Shown here in pieces: positions 59,001-64,000 of a stretch of 64,000 bases of DNA. Below the pieces are notes generated by a model. It had not been told where the DNA came from, did not search any database, and saw only the letters and a list, made by a program, of their open reading frames with translations. A program made the position numbers and the translations under genes. Origin of the DNA: a bacterium 1xD42-67 (GTDB lineage Bacteria > Bacillota > Clostridia > Oscillospirales > Oscillospiraceae); contig RAYO01000015.1 of NCBI GenBank assembly GCA_003612335.1, positions 30,556 to 94,555 on the forward strand. Direction: 5' to 3'. Within the stretch, counting starts at the first letter, position 1. Each line of letters opens with the position of its first letter.

Positions 59001-59942
59001 AACAGCGACACCTTCGACGGCACCCTGGAGATCACGGTGGAACGGCCGGGGGCGGACGTCACGGTGCGCTACTCCACCCGGGTGGCCCCGGTGGACTTCC
59101 GGGGGGAGGACTTCCGCCGCAGCGGCTCCACCCTCAGCTCCGTCCGCTTCAGCTCTCTGCCTCCAGCCAGCGCGGGCTATCTGTACTACCAGTACACCAG
59201 CCCCACCCGCTACGGCCGCCAGGCCAGCACCGGCACCAATTACCGTCTCAACGGCAGCGACCTGATCTCCGACCTGACCTTCATCCCCCGGGCGGGCTTC
59301 ACCGGGACGGTGACCCTGCCCTACACCGGGACCAACTCCAACAACTCCACCTTCGAGGGAGAGGTGGTGATCACCGTCTCCCCCACTTACAGCTCCTCCC
59401 ACTTCAGCGACCTGGGGAGCTACAGCGACCAGCAGCGGGCGGCGGTGGACTTCCTCTATGACAACGATATCACCAAGGGGATCTCCTCCACCCAGTACGG
59501 CCCCGAGTACTCCATCACCCGGGGGGACTTCGCCGTGATGGTCTACAAGGCCTTCGGCCTGTCCCCCATGGGCTCCGGCCGGTTCAACGACGTCCCCTCC
59601 AGCGCCTACTACGCCCAGGCAGTCAATACCCTCAGCGCCATGGGCATCGTCAGCGGGATCGGCGGCGGCGCCTACGGCCCGGACTATACCCTGACCCGTG
59701 AGGACGCCATCTGCATGGTCCAGCGGGCCATGCGCTCGGTGGGCTGGAGCGCCAACGACGGCCCCAGCAGTTCCCTGTCGGTCTACAGTGACGGGAACAG
59801 CGTCTCCGGCTACGCCCGGGGCGCTATGGCCAACGCCGTCCAGATGGGCTACCTGCCAACCAACGGCGGCCGCCTGGACCCCGCCCAGCCCCTCACCCGG
59901 ATCGATATGGCTCAGATCATCCACCGGGTCCTCACCTATTGA
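56052..59942 (+). CDS. Large repeat-containing SLH surface protein (1296 residues)
   Basis: A signal peptide (about 1-30, ending VFA-AA) is followed by BIG2-type Ig domains (about 33-310; EVGKTTTLTAEV, TLSLKEKETGTLTATV). Six tandem modules of 105-120 residues follow (about 405-1115). They share the framework F-x-x-x-x-F...L-x-x-V-x-F-x-x-L-P...G-x-L-Y-x-x-Y...G-T-x-Y-Y...L-x-F-V-P-x-x-x-F-x-G. C-terminal SLH domains (about 1115-1296) begin HFSDLGSYSDQQ. So this protein anchors by its C-terminus and its neighbour by its N-terminus. GC3 is low up to about 57.95 kb and high afterwards. AGGAGG lies before ATG 56052. Confidence 0.9.
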   Translation: MKKSFVHRTLAVLLILAMCLSMVPAVFAAADLDGYSISITGANEIEVGKTTTLTAEVVKDNAKVDPATIQWSSDDPDKAEIDSVSGVVTAKAAGRVTISAAYTLPDTSTEAGKTITATHEIDIRPAAPTISLDKSTLSLKEKETGTLTATVTNGSGSTTVVWTTNDPNIVSVVGKDSRTATITANKAGTATVTATYGTGGSAVSASCTVTVTAAPAEPLTIKKVAPNTDQIVIEKGSTGSRDITVAPTPANAEVKWKFSYTDDEGNKQESTSSDIVSLNGTGNTVRVIGQKPGKVDVIAYVGEGTGVDQSVKVEVQVSGIVVDTTPIEVMENERKDLPVPKLYGSAASGGYEYESSDSFIAAVINSKVVGYKIGETQVIVKAQKGNYKENIPIKVIADPTTTIEAGTIGVSDTLDFDSSFMRNKFEEQLGGRVVSVTGLKVSSTDCGTLYYNYRAEAEPGPGVGGIETYYRDGHVPAGQKALSDITFVPKASFIGGDVEITYTATTMDKETYACKIVFTIKADNGPSAGIALTTPYNTAVRFSSAEFSRVCREKIGTNLDYVMFSLPPTREGTLYTDYAGEGNFGSLVTMRSQYSRKDLDDVWFVPAPGFEGDTVVYYTGRGVGATGASYSGQIKITVGPEGGVDIGGLAYDTVRGGVAHFDDADFNDYCQEILSNSKTLSYLQFDSLPSSDQGVLYYDYRSSSSTGTRASTGTSYYYGTRTPRIDRLTFVPAEDFTGTIKLPFTGWATDGTRFTGNVEINVRGGGGYGDIRYTCKPGQRKNFNDSDFNSLCKEVTNDRLNYIVFQGLPDRNREGSLYLNNSRITSTGTSYYYGTSSREIDDLSFRAVNDFSGAVDIPFVGHAVSGETFNGVLTIESSGSSSSGRWDISYTATTKDPAVFKRADFNDLCQWETDRDISSIRFNDLPSRSEGDLYRNYYSTSSKGNRITSTSTSISSSEINRVAFVPASGFTGTVTLGFTAKATNSDTFDGTLEITVERPGADVTVRYSTRVAPVDFRGEDFRRSGSTLSSVRFSSLPPASAGYLYYQYTSPTRYGRQASTGTNYRLNGSDLISDLTFIPRAGFTGTVTLPYTGTNSNNSTFEGEVVITVSPTYSSSHFSDLGSYSDQQRAAVDFLYDNDITKGISSTQYGPEYSITRGDFAVMVYKAFGLSPMGSGRFNDVPSSAYYAQAVNTLSAMGIVSGIGGGAYGPDYTLTREDAICMVQRAMRSVGWSANDGPSSSLSVYSDGNSVSGYARGAMANAVQMGYLPTNGGRLDPAQPLTRIDMAQIIHRVLTY

Positions 59943-59957
59943 CCTATTCGAGCCATG

Positions 59958-59993
59958 AAAAAGCTCCCTCGACCGCGGTCGAGGGAGCTTTTT
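59958..59993. terminator. Perfect palindromic bidirectional terminator
   Basis: A 36-base perfect palindrome, AAAAAGCTCCCTCGACCG and its complement, with an A5 start and a T5 end. It serves the SLH gene (+) and the converging P-type-ATPase-like gene (-). Confidence 0.92.
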
Positions 59994-59997
59994 ATGT

Positions 59998-62142
59998 TTA
60001 GAACCGGTGTACCCAGCCCGACAAAAACCACACAGGGGCCAGCCAGGTGAGCATATAGACCAGCAGGTTCAGGGGGGACAGCGAGGAATAGGCCCCCACG
60101 GAGGTGAGATACGCGGCCAGGGCCATCCCCAGCAGGGATCCGGCACAGCACAGCGACGCCCCCAGCCGGACGGCCCACCGCAGGCGCTTCGCGGCGGTGA
60201 TGGCCTCGGCGAAGGGGAGCAGTCCCTCCCGGCAGAGCAGAGCGGTGAGGACGCCGTCATGCTCCTGTTCCGGATCGGACAGCTCCCGGCGGCGTTCCAC
60301 CGAGGGGAAAGCCATCTTATCCGCCGCCAGCCGGAACCGCTGCTGGAGCATGGCAGGGATCAGGTTGAAGTCCCGGGTGGCCAGGACTGGCGAGACCTTC
60401 TCCAAAAACAGCGCCTCCAAAGCGGGGAAGACCGTGTCCGGCAGGGAGTAGCTCAGAGCGAAGATCCCGGCCAGCCGGCCGTCGATGGCACAAAAGACGG
60501 CGTTCTTCACGTTCAGCCCCTGGGGCAGCCGGACCTCCATCAGCTTCATGAAGGCGGCGGAGCCCACCAGCACCTGGTCTCCCCGGATATTGGCGGACAG
60601 CCCTCCGCCCTCGTGACAGACCAGACCGTTGGCCCGGCGCAGCAGCCCGCCCATGGAGCGCAGTTGGTCGTGGAAGAGTCGGCTCAGGCCGCTTCCCGAG
60701 TCCCGGATCAGGGTGGTGGTGTACGCCAGCACCCGCTCGGCGGGGTACTCGGGCATGACCTTGAATCCGTTGAGGGTCACATACCCCGGCGGGAAGAGGT
60801 CGCCGTCAGTGAGGAGCACACAGTTCCCCCGGCGGGAGGGGTGGATCCCCGGCCAGCCGGCCAGGGCGGCTCCGTTGACGGCCAGCCGGCGTGCCGCCTT
60901 GTGGAAGGGCCGGCCGTAGACCAGGCTCCCGCCAAAGGCGGCGGTGGCGGTGAGCAGGGCGGACAGGGCCCAGATCAGCCGCTCCGGGTGTCCCCCACTC
61001 ACCGAGACCATCAGGGCGAAGGAGATATCCCCCAGCAGCAGCAGAGGACAGGTCCGGCGGAAGATCCGCTGGGCCCCGTCGTCCGCCTGGATCTGACTTC
61101 CGAAGCCCTCCGGCGTACCGGACCACTTGACATAGGTGTCCCGGTCGTTCCACTTCTCTGGATCCAGGGTGACCCTGTAAGGAGAGGCGGAGGAGGCCGC
61201 AGTGCGGCAGGACAGGCGCAGAGCGCAGCGCTTGTGGTAAGCGCCGTGGAGGAGGAAAAAGAGCCCGGTCAGACAGACCGCAGTGTAGGGCAGGCGGGCG
61301 GGGGGCTCGGGCTCCTGGGCCAGCTGGACCGCGTCGACCAGGGTGGTCAGGCAGGCCAGCGCGGTGAGCGTGTCCATCCCAAAGCGCAGGCGGAGGGCCC
61401 GGCCTATCCCGGCCAGGAGCACGTCCGCCCCCAGCAGGACGCCCAGCCCCAGCAGAGCGGCCGCCAGCCAGTACCGCAGATCCGGCCGGTCCATGGGCGC
61501 AGACCACACCGTCCCCAGGGCAGGGGCCAGGGCCTGGAGCAGAGAGAGCATCGCCAGGAAAAAGACCATCAGCACCCGGATCCGCATCCATTTCAGGCCC
61601 TTGCCATAGGCCCGGGCCAGCTCCTGAGGCGGCCGGTCCGGGGGGAGGACCTCCCGGCGCTTCGGCCGGCGCCACTGGGGCGGGGGGAGCTCATCGTCCA
61701 GCTCCTCCTGGTCGGTGCCGGGGATGAGCTCCTCCAGGCGGCGGACCTCCTGCTTGTCGATGGCCTCATCCTCAGCGAACATATTATCCGCATAGTCGTC
61801 CGCCCTTCGGCTCAGGTCCCGGAAGAAGGCCGAGATCGCATTCTCCTCCTGGGGGAAGGGGATAACAGGGGCGGGCTCCTGTTCGGAGGGGGGCGGCAGA
61901 CGCTCCTCCTCCGCCGGGGCCGGCTCCTCTTCCGGGGGATCAGGCTCCGGCTCCTCCGGAGGGGACGGCGTGCCGGGGAAGGCCACCACCTTGCCCCCCT
62001 TGGCCGGTCTGGGACGCCGGGGGCCCCGGCCGTACTCAGACATGATCTCGTCCAGAGTGAAGCCTCCGCTGTCTGCGTCTCCGATGAGGGACCTGATATC
62101 CACCAGCTCGTTCTTGTTCAGTTTTTCATCGCGGTCGCGCAT
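59998..62142 (-). CDS. P-type-ATPase-like membrane protein with degenerate catalytic motifs
   Basis: A protein of about 714 residues starting at ATG 62142 behind AAGGAG. The N-terminal 170 residues are acidic and Pro/Glu-rich (disordered). Membrane pairs lie at about 190-245, 260-300 and 370-420, with a final pair at about 660-712. Between them is a P1-type ATPase N/P-domain layout: LLTDGDLFPPG stands where DKTGTLT should be. Then come VLAYTTTLIRDSGSGLSRLF, HEGGGLSANIRGDQVLVGSAAFM and FCAIDGRLAGIFALSYSLPD. TGDN and GDGxNDxP are missing (ATRDF and a charged segment replace them). Ion pumping is therefore unlikely. A sensory or scaffold role is speculative. Confidence 0.75.
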   Translation of the reverse strand: MRDRDEKLNKNELVDIRSLIGDADSGGFTLDEIMSEYGRGPRRPRPAKGGKVVAFPGTPSPPEEPEPDPPEEEPAPAEEERLPPPSEQEPAPVIPFPQEENAISAFFRDLSRRADDYADNMFAEDEAIDKQEVRRLEELIPGTDQEELDDELPPPQWRRPKRREVLPPDRPPQELARAYGKGLKWMRIRVLMVFFLAMLSLLQALAPALGTVWSAPMDRPDLRYWLAAALLGLGVLLGADVLLAGIGRALRLRFGMDTLTALACLTTLVDAVQLAQEPEPPARLPYTAVCLTGLFFLLHGAYHKRCALRLSCRTAASSASPYRVTLDPEKWNDRDTYVKWSGTPEGFGSQIQADDGAQRIFRRTCPLLLLGDISFALMVSVSGGHPERLIWALSALLTATAAFGGSLVYGRPFHKAARRLAVNGAALAGWPGIHPSRRGNCVLLTDGDLFPPGYVTLNGFKVMPEYPAERVLAYTTTLIRDSGSGLSRLFHDQLRSMGGLLRRANGLVCHEGGGLSANIRGDQVLVGSAAFMKLMEVRLPQGLNVKNAVFCAIDGRLAGIFALSYSLPDTVFPALEALFLEKVSPVLATRDFNLIPAMLQQRFRLAADKMAFPSVERRRELSDPEQEHDGVLTALLCREGLLPFAEAITAAKRLRWAVRLGASLCCAGSLLGMALAAYLTSVGAYSSLSPLNLLVYMLTWLAPVWFLSGWVHRF

Positions 62143-62183
62143 GGCGGGGCTCCTTGGTCTCGAATAAGATATCGGGGCAGATC

Positions 62184-62969
62184 TCACCCTCCGGTCCGCT
62201 GCCGCACCGCCTCATACAGCAGGACTGCGGCGGCGGCAGAGGCATTGAGAGAGTTGATCTTGCCGAACATGGGGATGGAGACGGTGAGGTCGCAGGTCTC
62301 CGCCACCAGCCGGCCCAGGCCCGTCCCCTCGCTGCCGATGACGATGGCGGCAGGGCCCTTCAGGTCAGCCTGGTAGAGGGATACGGACCCCTCCATAGCC
62401 GCGCCGAAGACCCAGATCCCCTCCTTCTTCAGCTCCCGGAGGAGGGTGGGCAGGTTGGGCACCCGGGCCACGGGGACATGGGCCACCGCCCCGGCAGAGG
62501 TCTTCCCCACCACGGCGGTGAGGCCGGCGGAGCGGCGCTTGGGGATGATCACCCCGTGGGCCCCGGCAGCGTCGGCGGTGCGGATCACCGCCCCCAGATT
62601 GTGGGGATCGCTGAGCTCGTCACACACCAGGATCAGGGGGGGCTCCCCCTTGGCCCGGGCGGCGTCCAGGATGTCGTCCACACTGGCGTACTCCCGGACG
62701 GCGGCCTGGGCGATCACCCCCTGGTGGGAGTGGGTCCGGCTCATACCGTCCAGCTTGCGCCGGTCCGCATCCACCACCACGATGCCCTTCTCCCGGGCAG
62801 CGGAGGCGATGTGGCCCAGAGCGGCGTCGGTCTCCCCCTTGACCAGGAAGATCTTATCGATGGCCACCCCAGCCCGCAGAGCCTCGATCACGGCGTTGCG
62901 GCCCTCGATGATGCCGTCGTTCTCCTGCTCCACAGGGGCGGAGCGGCGCAGAGGAGGTCGTTTGTCCAT
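62184..62969 (-). CDS. rlmB: 23S rRNA 2'-O-methyltransferase RlmB (SpoU/TrmH family)
   Basis: A 261-residue protein. The N-terminal substrate-binding domain (about 18-95; EGRNAVIEALRAG) is followed by the SPOUT knot with the three SpoU motifs: LSDPHNLGAVIRTADAAGAHG (N-x-G-x-x-x-R-x-A), VIGSEGTGLG, and VSIPMFGKINSLNASAAAAVLLYE (quoted by its ends). It methylates G2251 of 23S rRNA in E. coli; the related TrmH activity on tRNA is the alternative. It lies 41 bases upstream of the P-type-ATPase-like gene and probably shares its message. Confidence 0.94.
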   Translation of the reverse strand: MDKRPPLRRSAPVEQENDGIIEGRNAVIEALRAGVAIDKIFLVKGETDAALGHIASAAREKGIVVVDADRRKLDGMSRTHSHQGVIAQAAVREYASVDDILDAARAKGEPPLILVCDELSDPHNLGAVIRTADAAGAHGVIIPKRRSAGLTAVVGKTSAGAVAHVPVARVPNLPTLLRELKKEGIWVFGAAMEGSVSLYQADLKGPAAIVIGSEGTGLGRLVAETCDLTVSIPMFGKINSLNASAAAAVLLYEAVRQRTGG

Positions 62970-63039
62970 AGTATCCTACCTTCCATATCGGGGCCTGTCC
63001 GGAGGGCCCAGCCCTCCGCGCCCGATCGAATCTTCAGGT

Positions 63040-63048
63040 ATTATAACA
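63040..63048 (-). promoter_or_regulatory. Extended -10 promoter of rlmB
   Basis: TGTTATAAT on the minus strand (63048-63040), about 70 bases before the rlmB start. No good -35 is seen. A GGAGGGC/GCCCTCC hairpin lies in the leader (63001-63017). Confidence 0.5.
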
Positions 63049-63100
63049 CATTTTTTCCCAGGGGAAAAGGGGGAAGGAATCTGGATCCAGAGGAAAGCTC

Positions 63101-63364
63101 TCAGTCCTCCATCCCCGCCGCCTGCTCCTCCAGCCAGGCGGCGGCCCGGACCAATCCCTCCTCTGTGACCGGAAAAGCGGCAGAAGCCAGGATCTGGCTG
63201 TGTTCCATGGCCAGCGGCCCCCGCCAGACCTGGACAGCCAGCTGCCTCCCCTCTGGGTCCTCGGACTGTTCGGGCCGAGCGAAGAACCGCATACGGCCCA
63301 GACTGCCGTACCAGCTGTTCCCGTTCTCCCAAAAGAGCAGTGTTGGGATATGGATGCTCTCCAT
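63101..63364 (-). CDS. Small hypothetical protein
   Basis: An 87-residue protein (ESIHIPTLLFWENGNSWYGS at the start, ending in an acidic EEQAAGMED tail). No motif is recognised; it looks like a small soluble alpha/beta domain. The ATG at 63364 is preceded by GAGGAGGC. A GTG three bases earlier is equally possible. It is divergent from the collagen-like gene. Codon use is normal for the window, which supports it being real. Confidence 0.6.
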   Translation of the reverse strand: MESIHIPTLLFWENGNSWYGSLGRMRFFARPEQSEDPEGRQLAVQVWRGPLAMEHSQILASAAFPVTEEGLVRAAAWLEEQAAGMED

Positions 63365-63431
63365 CACAGATGCGCCTCCTCTCTGTTTCCTCCATTATGA
63401 CAGAAAACGTCTCCGCTGTAAAGGCCCCTGC

Positions 63432-63459
63432 ACCCATAACGGCTCCCCACATAGAATGG
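63432..63459 (+). promoter_or_regulatory. Candidate sporulation (sigma-K/E-like) promoter of the collagen-like gene
   Basis: AC at 63432-63433, 16 bases, then CATAGAATGG at 63450-63459; same spacing and near-identical -10 as the dpaA site. A small stem CCACATA...TGTGG overlaps the -10. It lies about 50 bases before the ATG. Confidence 0.55.
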
Positions 63460-63508
63460 TATGTGGCACAGCCACATCCATCACTTACTTGAGTCAAAGG
63501 AGCGCGTT

Positions 63509-64000
63509 ATGAGACGATACTATGCTTCTGATCGGGAGCTGAGCAGCCGGGACGGCGTGGTGGCTCATCTTACCAGCTGCTGCGGTACCAGCTGCGGCTG
63601 TGGGAGCGGCTGCAGCACCAGCTGCGGCTGTGATACCGGCTGCGGCTGCAGCACCAACTGCGGCTGTGATACCGGCTGCGGCTGCAACACCGGCTGCGGC
63701 TGCGACACCGGCTGCGGCTGTCCCGGTCCTGTCCTACCTCCGGTCCCGCCCTGCCCCGGGCCTGGCCCCTTCCCCCCCTATCCGTGTACTTGTCCCACCG
63801 GTCCCACTGGGCCCCAGGGGTATCCTGGTCCCACGGGAGCCACCGGCCCCACCGGCCCTCAGGGGATCCCCGGTCCCGCCGGCCCCGCTGGCGCGACCGG
63901 TGCCCAGGGCCCTGTCGGTCCTGCTGGGGCGACGGGCGCTGCGGGCGCTCAGGGCCCCGCTGGTCCTGCTGGTCCCACCGGCCCTGCCGGTGCAACTGGG
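63509..64000 (+). CDS. Cys-Gly repeat plus collagen-like (GXY) protein, 3'-truncated by the window
   Basis: Translated from ATG 63509 (CAAAGGAGCG upstream), open to the window end: 164 residues so far. Residues 24-71 are a hexad repeat C-G-C-[DSN]-T-[GSN] with 17 cysteines. After a Pro-rich hinge (72-97), Gly-X-Y triplets run in perfect register from Gly98 to the end, with many GPTGATGP and GPAGPAG units. Collagen-like proteins of this type are BclA-like exosporium or spore-coat filaments. The cysteine block could give disulphide or metal cross-linking at the base. The sporulation-type promoter supports spore-surface location; this is inference. Confidence 0.85.
   Translation, partial: MRRYYASDRELSSRDGVVAHLTSCCGTSCGCGSGCSTSCGCDTGCGCSTNCGCDTGCGCNTGCGCDTGCGCPGPVLPPVPPCPGPGPFPPYPCTCPTGPTGPQGYPGPTGATGPTGPQGIPGPAGPAGATGAQGPVGPAGATGAAGAQGPAGPAGPTGPAGATG

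Noticed and set aside
57771..59924. A 717-residue minus-strand frame opposite the second SLH gene
   Set aside because: It is a Gly/Val/Ala-rich shadow with no start signal; the plus-strand frame has a signal peptide, repeats and SLH domains.
63570..63995. A minus-strand Arg/Ser/Gln-rich frame at the window end
   Set aside because: It is the antisense image of the Cys-Gly and GXY repeats; the plus-strand frame has a start, a ribosome-binding site and perfect Gly periodicity.
1..64000. rRNA or tRNA genes
   Set aside because: No tRNA cloverleaf with a TTCRANNC T-loop pattern or rRNA-like stretch was recognised by eye; a covariance search could still find one.

Overview
The window is GC-rich chromosomal DNA of an anaerobic, endospore-forming, probably motile member of the Firmicutes (class Clostridia). 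The gene content and base composition resemble the GC-rich Oscillospiraceae (Flavonifractor / Intestinimonas / Oscillibacter-like). This placement is inferred from content, not from a marker-gene search. It rests on a spoIIAA-spoIIAB-sigF operon, dipicolinate synthase dpaAB, a SleL-like spore glycosidase, a Cys T-box leader, an Rnf-type complex, several S-layer-homology (SLH) proteins and a collagen-like spore-surface candidate. I see no rRNA, tRNA, CRISPR array, IS element or prophage.

Layout. 0-2.7 kb: end of an unknown gene, a cobalamin riboswitch with a DUF4430 protein and an ECF S-component, then rlmD. 2.9-5.6 kb: an orphan tyrosine recombinase and an alanine/Na+ symporter. 5.6-19.8 kb: a housekeeping block (acpP, rnc, smc, ftsY, rdgB, yhbY, a nadD-yqeK fusion, an LCP protein, rsfS). 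An inverted SLH-transglutaminase gene and dpaAB interrupt this block, and two copies plus a remnant of a hairpin-rich repeat are scattered in it. 19.8-31.1 kb: mostly minus-strand genes (YbaK, a thioesterase, a spore glycosidase and amidase pair, an NSS transporter, queH, a SLOG protein, an M24 peptidase, endonuclease IV, yqeG). 31.2-34.9 kb: a reduced Rnf-like operon of rnfC, an rnfD-rnfG fusion and one rnfA/E-like gene. 36.3-40.1 kb: a T-box-controlled cysteine operon, cysE-SUKH-SUKH-cysS. 40.2-43.5 kb: the spoIIA operon with a hairpin-rich insertion, and a MATE exporter.

43.5-50.7 kb: a chemotaxis operon cheA-cheW-cheR-cheB behind a sigma-D-type promoter, diverging from a FliK-like / FlhB-like / PilZ operon. 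50.7-59.9 kb: two very large SLH surface proteins sharing a low-GC3 block whose two edges fall inside the genes. 60-64 kb: a P-type-ATPase-like protein with broken catalytic motifs, rlmB, and the start of a Cys-Gly-repeat plus collagen-like protein that runs off the window.

The strongest leads are: (1) the stripped-down Rnf-like operon with altered Fe-S ligand positions; (2) the catalytically dead P-type-ATPase-like protein; (3) a promoter motif CACC-N15/16-CATAnnATGG shared by dpaA, the spore amidase and the collagen-like gene; (4) the 97-98 bp-core repeat family; (5) the insertion that splits spoIIAA from spoIIAB; and (6) the composition mosaic across the two SLH genes.
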